From positions 1-9,665 of the forward strand of contig CABPWH010000068.1 of NCBI GenBank assembly GCA_902461085.1: a stretch of DNA of 9,665 bases, in the 5' to 3' direction. The position numbers were made by a program, and so were the translations under genes. The notes below the pieces were generated by a model. The model was not told the origin of the DNA. It did not search any database and saw nothing but the letters and a program-made list of their open reading frames with translations. Within the stretch, counting starts at the first letter, position 1. Each line of letters starts with the position of its first letter. This document shows positions 1-5,628 of the stretch, in pieces. The stretch comes from an uncultured Collinsella sp. (GTDB lineage Bacteria > Actinomycetota > Coriobacteriia > Coriobacteriales > Coriobacteriaceae).

Positions 1-89
1 TCGTGACCGACCGCCTGGCTCGCTACTACGAGACGGTCACCAAGCACAACCTCAACTACCGTCGTTACTATCACCAGTTCGACTACTAA
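1..89 (+). CDS. C-terminal end of an upstream gene, possibly a SIS-domain sugar-amine deglycase (partial)
   Basis: The frame starting at base 3 is open to a TAA at 87-89 and gives 28 residues, ending in NYRRYYHQFDY. The 5' part lies outside the window. The ending, rich in Arg and Tyr with a HxLxYRRYY-like pattern, resembles my recollection of the C-termini of SIS-domain deglycases such as FrlB and GfrF, which cleave fructoselysine-6-phosphate or glucoselysine-6-phosphate. The downstream mannose-type PTS and FrlC-like epimerase fit that role. The identification rests on a very short tail plus context, so the family is tentative; that it is the end of a real gene on the plus strand is more likely. 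Confidence 0.45.
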   Translation, partial: VTDRLARYYETVTKHNLNYRRYYHQFDY

Positions 90-124
90 TCGGTGACAAA
101 TAAGCTACTGATCAAGAAGCATCC

Positions 125-153
125 TGCCCGGGCGCATGCGTCCGGGCATTTTT
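125..153 (+). terminator. Hairpin with T-run between the upstream gene and EIIA
   Basis: TGCCCGG at 125-131 pairs with CCGGGCA at 142-148. The inner bases 132-141 extend the stem through a G-T wobble and the self-complementary CGCATGCG. Five T residues follow at 149-153, giving the form of a Rho-independent terminator. It ends only 30 bases before the EIIA start, which leaves no room for a separate promoter after it. It may therefore act as a partial terminator inside an operon. Confidence 0.65.
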
Positions 154-183
154 ATGCCGAAATTCGCAAGAAAGGGGAATCGA

Positions 184-600
184 ATGAGGCAGTTTATCGT
201 TGCATCCCATGCTCATTTTGCGTCTGGAATCGTCGAGAGCATTGGGCTGCTCTCCGGTGAGCGCGAAAACGTCCATGCGCTGTCTATGTATGTCGACGGA
301 AACGAGGACCTGACCAAGGAGGCCGCAGCGGTTCTCGATGGGTTTGCTGCGGACGACGAGGTTGTCGTGTGCACTGACCTATTCGGCGGCAGCGTCAACA
401 ACGAGTTCACCAAGATCGTCCAGACGCGTCCCAACACGCACCTGGTGACCAATATGAACCTGCCGCTCCTTATTCAGCTGCTGTTCGTGCCCGACTCCAC
501 CCCAATTGATGAGGCCATTCGCCAGATCGTCGAGGCGGACGACACCAAGGTCAAGTACGTCAACGACCTGCTGGGGCAGGCCGAACTCGATGAGTTTTAA
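184..600 (+). CDS. PTS mannose/fructose/sorbose family EIIA component
   Basis: This is a cytoplasmic EIIA domain of the mannose-type phosphotransferase system. It receives phosphate from HPr and passes it to EIIB. The protein is 138 residues, about the usual length for a free-standing EIIA. The N-terminus reads RQFIVASHAHFASG. His9 aligns with the phosphorylated His10 of E. coli ManX, and the DLFGGSVNN segment matches the conserved D-L-F-G-G turn. I chose the ATG at 184 because AAAGGGGAA lies 5-6 bases upstream. The longer in-frame start at 136 falls inside the terminator hairpin. The EIIB gene follows after 17 bases and completes an A-B-C-D order, so the genes are very likely one transcript. 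The family is secure; the substrate cannot be read from this subunit. Confidence 0.93.
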   Translation: MRQFIVASHAHFASGIVESIGLLSGERENVHALSMYVDGNEDLTKEAAAVLDGFAADDEVVVCTDLFGGSVNNEFTKIVQTRPNTHLVTNMNLPLLIQLLFVPDSTPIDEAIRQIVEADDTKVKYVNDLLGQAELDEF

Positions 601-617
601 TCGCTAGGGAGCACATC

Positions 618-1088
618 ATGATTCAGATGATTCGCGTGGACTATCGACTGCTGCACGGCCAGGTTGCCGTTAGCTGGACTTCGGCTCTGGGTGCCGACTG
701 CATCCTGTTGGTAAGCGACACGGTCCTCAATGACAAGCTTCGTCTGCAGGCCCTGTCCCTTGCAAAACCGGAGGGCTGCAAGGTTGTCGTCAAAAACACC
801 GAGGATGCCGTCAAGGCGCTCCAGAGCGGTGTGACCGATAAGTACAAGCTCTTCGTAGTTTGCGAGACGATCCAGCAGGCCGGTGCCGTCGCCAAGGCGA
901 TGGGCGTCAAGAAGATCAACCTCGGCAATGTTGCCTTTAGCGAGGATGCCCGCCAGGTCTCGACGAGCGTGTTCCTTACGCCCGAAAACGAGGCATACGT
1001 CAAAGAGCTGCTCGGCGAGGGCTACGAGCTGTTCATTCAAATGATTCCGGCAGATGCGAAGACTGACGCCGCGAAGGTCGTCGGTTAG
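618..1088 (+). CDS. PTS mannose/fructose/sorbose family EIIB component
   Basis: This cytoplasmic EIIB protein takes phosphate from EIIA and transfers it to the sugar during transport through EIIC/EIID. It has 156 residues, normal for the family. The N-terminus contains the signature RVDYRLLHGQVAVSW, with His13 in the HGQV motif as the phosphorylated residue. AGGGAG at 606-611 is the ribosome binding site for the ATG at 618; the ATG at 627 (Met4) is possible but less well placed. It is separated from EIIA by 17 bases and from EIIC by 8, typical of translational coupling. I see no odd features. Confidence 0.94.
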   Translation: MIQMIRVDYRLLHGQVAVSWTSALGADCILLVSDTVLNDKLRLQALSLAKPEGCKVVVKNTEDAVKALQSGVTDKYKLFVVCETIQQAGAVAKAMGVKKINLGNVAFSEDARQVSTSVFLTPENEAYVKELLGEGYELFIQMIPADAKTDAAKVVG

Positions 1089-1096
1089 GGGCCATC

Positions 1097-1888
1097 ATGG
1101 TTATCAAGACAATCCTGATTTTCCTTATTGCCCTTTTGGGCTATTCCGAGTGGCTGACCGGTACGAGCTACCTCCAGCGCCCGATTGTGCTCGGACCTCT
1201 GGTTGGCCTTGTCATGGGCGACATGGTGACCGGCACGATCATGGGCGCCACGATGGAGCTTGCCATGGTCGGCGCCATCTCGGTCGGTGCGTATAACCCG
1301 CCCGATACGATTTCCGGCACTATCCTGGGTGTATCTCTTGCCATGCAGGCCGGCGCGGACGCTTCGGCGGCCCTGACCCTGGGCATTCCCATCGCAACGA
1401 TCGTCCTGGCGCTCGATACTGCCCTGGGCCAGCCGGTGATGCTGCTGCTGGTGCACCGTATCGACAAAAACGTCGAGGACGGAGACACCAAGGCCATCAC
1501 GCGCAACATGCTCATCGCCGGTTACGCGCAGAGCTGGTGCGGCCTGCTGATTATTCCCCTGGCATTCTTCTTTGGTGCCGATGCTGTTGCCAGCCTGCTC
1601 AACATCATCCCCGATTTCGTTCAGACCGGCATGGATGTCGCCGCCGCCTTCTTGCCCGCACTCGGCTTTGCGATGCTGGCGCAGATGATTATGAACAAAA
1701 CGGTGGCTCCGTTCTTCTTCGCTGGCTTCTTCCTCGTCGCCTACTTTGGCATTAGCACGACGGGCGTGGCGATCTTTGCCGCGATCATCGTCGTCGCGAT
1801 GACGGTTTTGGGTGATAAGAAAAAAGCGGAGCAGCCCGCAGTGGCAACCGAGGATCCTGCGATTGGGAGTGGGTTCGATGAGTTTTAA
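1097..1888 (+). CDS. PTS mannose/fructose/sorbose family EIIC membrane component
   Basis: This is the membrane EIIC subunit, which forms the translocation pore together with EIID. It has 263 residues, the expected size. Nearly the whole chain is hydrophobic. An N-terminal segment (about 3-20) is followed by the conserved stretch around PIVLGPLVGLVMGDMVTG and MGATMELAMVGAISVGAYNPPD, the hallmark of sorbose-type EIIC. More membrane segments extend to about residue 237. A hydrophilic tail, DKKKAEQPAVATEDPAIGSG plus FDEF, ends the protein. AGGGG at 1087-1091 overlaps the EIIB stop and serves as the ribosome binding site. The last 11 bases overlap the EIID start. Confidence 0.94.
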   Translation: MVIKTILIFLIALLGYSEWLTGTSYLQRPIVLGPLVGLVMGDMVTGTIMGATMELAMVGAISVGAYNPPDTISGTILGVSLAMQAGADASAALTLGIPIATIVLALDTALGQPVMLLLVHRIDKNVEDGDTKAITRNMLIAGYAQSWCGLLIIPLAFFFGADAVASLLNIIPDFVQTGMDVAAAFLPALGFAMLAQMIMNKTVAPFFFAGFFLVAYFGISTTGVAIFAAIIVVAMTVLGDKKKAEQPAVATEDPAIGSGFDEF

Positions 1889-2718
1889 GTTTGAGTCTTC
1901 TTACGACGGGCTGATTTCCCGCGCAGACCTTAAGAAGCTGTTCTGGCGCTCGATTCCCTATGAGCATTCCTGGAACTACGAGCGTATGGGCCATATTGGC
2001 TTTATGTGGGCCCTTATGCCGATCCTTCGAAAGCTGTATCCGCAGGATGCGGACTTTAAGGCCGCCCTTAAGCGCCATATGGAGCTCTATAACGTCACGC
2101 CGTACATCTCGACGCTCCCCATGTCCATCGCCGCTGCAATGGAAGAGGTCAACGCTACTGACGATAGCTTTGACACGAGCGCGATCTCAAATGTCAAGCT
2201 TGCTTTGATGGGACCGCTGTCCGGCGTGGGCGATGCCTTCTACTGGGGCACGCTGCGAATTTTGGCAACGGGTGTCGGCACGTCGCTGGCGCTGCAGGGC
2301 TCTATTCTTGGCCCGATTTTGTTCCTGCTCGTGTTCAACGTCCCCCACTACATCATCCGTTACCTGCTGACGTTTGTGGGATATCGCTTTGGCTCGGACA
2401 TGATCAGCAAGGTCCAGGAATCGGGCATTATGGACACGATCGTCAAGATGGCCTCTATCATGGGCGCCATGGTGATCGGCGCTATGACCATGGAGATGGT
2501 CACCGTGGACATTCCGCTCATGGTCGGTGCGGCCGATCAGGTGACAACAGACGCTGGCCGAGCTGCTCAACGGAATCTTCCCGGGCTTTGTCACGATGGG
2601 GCTGTTTGGAATCGTCTATCTCATGCTCAAGAAGAAGATGAATCCGCTGCTTATCATGCTCGTGATCCTGCTCGTGAGTATCGCTGGCGCGTTCTTTGGA
2701 GTGCTTGGTGTCCAGTAG
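1878..2718 (+). pseudogene. PTS mannose/fructose/sorbose family EIID component, frameshifted near its 3' end
   Basis: EIID is the second membrane subunit of the mannose-type permease. It starts at the ATG at 1878, overlapping EIIC by 11 bases, with GGGAGTGGG just upstream. The first ~222 residues are normal: the NYERMGHIGFMWALMPIL region and GPLSGVGDAFYWGTLRIL, the family hallmark. After DQVT the frame turns into a non-membrane sequence (TDAGRAAQRNLPG...) that runs to a stop at 2730-2732. The true C-terminus is in the next frame from about 2554 to TAG at 2716-2718: LAELLNGIFPGFVTMGLFGI, a KKK turn, then a second hydrophobic segment ending in GVLGVQ. Removing one A from the ACAACAG at 2544-2550 restores one 279-residue EIID, the usual length. 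Either the gene is truly broken, losing the last ~55 residues, or the base is a sequencing or assembly error. Confidence 0.85.
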
Positions 2719-2750
2719 AGTATCCGTCATAATGAGAACAATGTAAGAGG

Positions 2751-2784
2751 GGGCGTCGCGCACACTGTGCTGCGGCGCCCTTTT
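2751..2784 (+). terminator. Hairpin with T-run after EIID
   Basis: GGGCGTCGCGCAC at 2751-2763 pairs with GTGCTGCGGCGCCC at 2767-2780 with one bulge and one G-T wobble, around a small ACT loop. TTTT follows at 2781-2784. This looks like a Rho-independent terminator that closes the PTS genes. It ends only 17 bases before the epimerase ATG, so the epimerase would depend on read-through; no promoter fits between the two. Confidence 0.65.
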
Positions 2785-2801
2785 GCCGAAAGGTGGACAA
2801 G

Positions 2802-3638
2802 ATGGAGTATCCGCAGCTTGCCGTCATGAATATCAGCCATCGTTATTTTGACCTTGAGGAATTCTTTTCCTCGGCAGCGGCCTCGGGCTACACGTGTTGC
2901 GAGCTTTGGACCGGGGCGATGCATCTGTATGTCGATTGCCATGGATACGATTCGCTCGAGCAGGTGCGGGAGCTGTCGCAGCAGTATGGGGTTCGGATTG
3001 TGGGGCTTTGTCCCGAACAGAACAACCCCAAGCCGTGGAATATCGCGGCGCGCGGGAATGAGGCGCGCGCCCGCACGCTCGCGTACTTTAAGAACGTTGT
3101 GGATATCGCGGCGGAACTTGGAGCCGAGCAGGTCATGGTCTCGAGCGGCTGGGCATTTTTGAACGAGCCGATTGAGGACGCGTGGGGTCGAAGTGCCTCG
3201 ATGCTGCGTGCGATTGCCGAGCATGCGGGAGAGCGCGGCGTGCGACTGGTGCTTGAGGCCCTACAGCCGATTGAGTCGATGATCGTGAACTCGGCGGCCG
3301 ACACGAAGCGCATGATCGAGGCGGTTGATCATCCGGCACTTAAGGCGTGTCTGGATTTGGGCGCTATGGCGGTGGCGGGGGATACCATCGACGATTATTT
3401 TAATCTGCTTGGCGATGATGTCGCCCACGTGCATTTTGTCGATGTTGCGGCAGACGGCACGACGCATCTTGCCTGGGGTGACGGCGACCGCGATATGCGC
3501 GCCGACCTGGATAGGCTGGTGGCGCGCGGCTATCGCGGAGTTGTTTCGGCCGAGACCTATGACTGGCGCTATTTTGCCGACCCCGCAGCTGCCGATGCGC
3601 AGGTAATGGCAGAGTATCGTCGTGCGATTGGCGCCTAG
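2802..3638 (+). CDS. FrlC-like sugar epimerase (xylose-isomerase-type TIM barrel)
   Basis: This protein of 278 residues belongs to the sugar phosphate isomerase/epimerase (AP endonuclease family 2) fold. It resembles E. coli FrlC, the fructoselysine 3-epimerase, along most of its length. Shared patterns include VRIVGLCPEQN near 64-74, WGR at 128-130, LVLEALQPIES at 149-159, YFNLLGDDVAHVHFVD at 199-214 and GTTHLAWGDGD at 219-229. The metal and catalytic ligands expected for D-tagatose 3-epimerase-type enzymes are present: Glu152, Asp185, His211 and Glu251. I chose the ATG at 2802 because AAAGGTGG ends 5 bases before it; an in-frame GTG at 2793 would lie within that ribosome binding site. Its place after a mannose-type PTS suggests it inverts C3 of an imported sugar or sugar-amine. 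D-tagatose/D-psicose 3-epimerase or another ketose epimerase are alternatives. Family is secure, substrate inferred. Confidence 0.85.
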   Translation: MEYPQLAVMNISHRYFDLEEFFSSAAASGYTCCELWTGAMHLYVDCHGYDSLEQVRELSQQYGVRIVGLCPEQNNPKPWNIAARGNEARARTLAYFKNVVDIAAELGAEQVMVSSGWAFLNEPIEDAWGRSASMLRAIAEHAGERGVRLVLEALQPIESMIVNSAADTKRMIEAVDHPALKACLDLGAMAVAGDTIDDYFNLLGDDVAHVHFVDVAADGTTHLAWGDGDRDMRADLDRLVARGYRGVVSAETYDWRYFADPAAADAQVMAEYRRAIGA

Positions 3639-3726
3639 GTGGGGTTGGGTTGCGGCAACCTATCCTATGTTTCCAAATGAATACGGTGTGAGCGGCTACG
3701 ACGGATTTTCCCCGCAAGCACTCTAG

Positions 3727-3732
3727 TATGCT
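3727..3732 (+). promoter_or_regulatory. Candidate -10 element for the histidine operon
   Basis: TATGCT sits 8 bases upstream of the perfect hairpin at 3741-3772 and about 76 bases upstream of the hisZ-hisG start. The 17-base-spaced -35 position (3704-3709, GATTTT) is a weak match. The 169-base gap after the epimerase is the longest spacer in the window and the natural place for the his promoter. Only the -10 resemblance supports it. Confidence 0.3.
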
Positions 3733-3740
3733 AAAGTACC

Positions 3741-3772
3741 CAGAAGACCGGCGGAGCTATGCCGGTCTTCTG
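3741..3772 (+). promoter_or_regulatory. Perfect 12-bp hairpin upstream of hisZ-hisG
   Basis: CAGAAGACCGGC at 3741-3752 pairs perfectly with GCCGGTCTTCTG at 3761-3772, with an 8-base loop GGAGCTAT. The following bases (TTCTATAT) are not a clean T-run, so a strong intrinsic terminator is doubtful. If the -10 at 3727 is used, the transcript would begin almost exactly at this stem, suggesting a 5'-end stabilising or regulatory hairpin in the his mRNA. The alternative is a weak terminator for the epimerase gene, which has no other terminator. No T-box or His-codon-rich leader is visible. Confidence 0.6.
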
Positions 3773-3807
3773 TTCTATATGAAACACAGCATGAGGAGGC
3801 TCACCAG

Positions 3808-5523
3808 ATGACGGCCACACCGTGGGGATTCCGGGACATATTGCCCGAGGAGGCTCAGGCGCGCGAGGAGATTGCACTGACGGTGAAGGGCTGCTTCAGG
3901 GAGCATCATTACCTGCCGGTCGAGACGCCGCTGCTCGAGGACAAGGGGTCGCTTGAGGAGGGCGGTCGCATTGCGGACACGCCGTTTAAGCTCTTTGATG
4001 ACGACGGTCGCCTGCTGGTGGTCCGTCCCGACAACACGCTGCCGATCGTTCGTCTGGTTTCGACTCGCATGCGCGCGGCCGATCTGCCGCTGCGCCTGCG
4101 CTATGAGGCGCCGGTGGTTCGCGAGTGTCAGCGCAATGCCGGTGGCTCGCGTCAGTTTACGCAACTGGGTTTTGAGCTCATCGGCGCGGGCGACACCGCG
4201 GGCGATGTCGAGATTGTCTCACTGGTCGCCGAGGCCGTGCGCAAGCTGGCACTTCCCGGTGCGCGCATTATCGCGGGCAGTGTGCGTCCGTTTAAGGAAC
4301 TGCTTGCGGCGTGTGAAGATCGCGAGCTGGCTGCCGAGGTATTGCGTTGTGTGCACGCCAACGACTTCGTGGGCCTCGATGCCCGCGTGGCGAAAAGCAC
4401 CGAGCCCGAGGCCGTCAAGGCCGCCATTAGCGAGCTGCCGCGCCTGCACGGTGGTGCCGAGGTGCTCGACCGCGTCGACGCGCTGCTGGCGGCGGCGGGC
4501 ATTGTTGCGCCGCTCACGCGCGAGCTGCGTGCCCTGGTCGAGGGCCTGGCTCCCGAGGACGCCCAGGTGCTGTCCTTCGACTTCTCCATCATGAACTCTT
4601 TCGATTACTACACGGGTCTGGTCTTTAAGGCCTATGCCGGCGGCCTGCCCGATCCGGTGGGCTCGGGCGGTCGCTACGACTCCATCTTTACCGGCGCGTT
4701 CGGCGACGGCGTCGAGGTGCCGGCGGCGGGCTTCGCCTTTTCGCTCGAGCGCCTGGAGGCCGCGCGCACCTCGGCCGAGGATGCCGCTTCCGATGGTGAC
4801 CATGCCGTGGGCCGTGGCGCCGAGGGTCCGCTGTGCATTGCCGTGCCCAAGGGCTCGCTTAAGGCCGACACGCTCGACGTGCTCGAGGCCGCGGGCCTGG
4901 ACGTCTCCGAGCTGCGCGACCCCGGTCGTCACCTGATTGTGCGCGGCCGCGACACGCGTGCCGGCGAGGGCGCGGTCGGAGATATCGAGTTTGTCATTGT
5001 GCGCCCCAGCGACGCGCCTGCCTTTGTGGGCTGCGGCGGCGCCGACTGCGGCATCTGCGGCTGGGACTCGCTTATCGAGGCAGACCTCAACCTACTGCAG
5101 CTGGTCGATCTGGGCTACGGCCTGTGCACTTTCATTGAGGCGGAGCCCGCATGGCGCGCCGGTCAGGCCGAGCGCAACTACGTCCGTCGCGGGTCGCTTC
5201 GCGTGGCCACCAAATACCCGCGCATCGCGAGCGCCTGGTATGCCGAGCGCGGCGTGAATGCCGACATCGTTTCGCTGCACGGCAATATTGAGCTGGGCCC
5301 CATCGTCGGCATGACCGACCGCATCGTGGACATTACCGCCACGGGTGCCACGTTGCGCGACAACGACCTGGTCATCACCGGCCGCATTATGGACTGCACG
5401 GCCCGCTTCTTCGTCAACCCAGGTGCCGCGCGCTTGGATCCGCGCGTTCGCAACTTGGCCGATCGCTTGGCAGCTGCTGTTAAGGACAAGCATTTTGAGC
5501 CCGTCGCGGGCTCGGCACAATAG
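3808..5523 (+). CDS. hisZ-hisG: Fused ATP phosphoribosyltransferase: HisZ regulatory domain plus short-form HisG catalytic domain
   Basis: This is the first enzyme of histidine synthesis, joining ATP and PRPP to form phosphoribosyl-ATP. In organisms with the short HisG, catalysis needs HisZ, a histidyl-tRNA synthetase paralogue; here both are in one 571-residue chain. Residues 1-~317 are HisZ: PWGFRDILPEEA at the N-terminus, RPDNTLPIVR at 73-82, DYYTG at 266-270 and GGRYD at 287-291. An Ala/Gly/Asp-rich linker covers about 318-341. Residues 342-571 are HisG: LCIAVPKGSLK, RVATKYPRIAS at 465-475 and the PRPP-binding loop DITATGATL at 508-516. There is no internal stop, and no ribosome binding site is needed at the junction. 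AGGAGG at 3794-3799 lies 8 bases before the ATG. The HisG part carries a Cys cluster (409, 414, 417) not in the B. subtilis protein as I recall it. Both domain assignments are secure. Confidence 0.93.
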   Translation: MTATPWGFRDILPEEAQAREEIALTVKGCFREHHYLPVETPLLEDKGSLEEGGRIADTPFKLFDDDGRLLVVRPDNTLPIVRLVSTRMRAADLPLRLRYEAPVVRECQRNAGGSRQFTQLGFELIGAGDTAGDVEIVSLVAEAVRKLALPGARIIAGSVRPFKELLAACEDRELAAEVLRCVHANDFVGLDARVAKSTEPEAVKAAISELPRLHGGAEVLDRVDALLAAAGIVAPLTRELRALVEGLAPEDAQVLSFDFSIMNSFDYYTGLVFKAYAGGLPDPVGSGGRYDSIFTGAFGDGVEVPAAGFAFSLERLEAARTSAEDAASDGDHAVGRGAEGPLCIAVPKGSLKADTLDVLEAAGLDVSELRDPGRHLIVRGRDTRAGEGAVGDIEFVIVRPSDAPAFVGCGGADCGICGWDSLIEADLNLLQLVDLGYGLCTFIEAEPAWRAGQAERNYVRRGSLRVATKYPRIASAWYAERGVNADIVSLHGNIELGPIVGMTDRIVDITATGATLRDNDLVITGRIMDCTARFFVNPGAARLDPRVRNLADRLAAAVKDKHFEPVAGSAQ

Positions 5524-5552
5524 CGCGAGCACGCACGGGCACCCCCATATCC

Positions 5553-5581
5553 GGGCTGCGGACCGATTGGCGCCGCTGCCC
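5553..5581 (+). other. Imperfect hairpin in the hisZ-hisG/hisD spacer
   Basis: GGGCTGCGG at 5553-5561 pairs with CCGCTGCCC at 5573-5581 with one T-T mismatch. Five T residues occur only at 5591-5595, nine bases after the stem, so a standard terminator is not supported. The 105-base spacer is the longest inside the his operon; apart from this and the hisD ribosome binding site (AGGGG, 5616-5620) I see nothing in it. Confidence 0.3.
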
Positions 5582-5628
5582 GGCACCTCGTTTTTCAAAC
5601 GCAACCTCGACCGATAGGGGATACCGAT

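Noticed and set aside
136..183. Longer N-terminus for EIIA starting at 136 or 154
   Set aside because: The ATG at 136 sits in the terminator stem and neither has a ribosome binding site; the start at 184 has AAAGGGGAA upstream and gives the family N-terminus.
2719..2732. EIID read as a normal 285-residue protein ending at 2732
   Set aside because: The last ~62 residues in that frame are polar and unlike EIID, while the +1 frame holds the real C-terminus.
3648..3660. Small hairpin GGTTGCGGCAACC after the epimerase stop as a terminator
   Set aside because: Five-base stem with no T-run after it; too weak to call.
3793..3857. Direct repeat GAGGAGGCTCA at 3793-3803 and 3847-3857
   Set aside because: Eleven bases, one copy being the ribosome binding site and the other a Glu-Glu-Ala coding stretch; likely chance.
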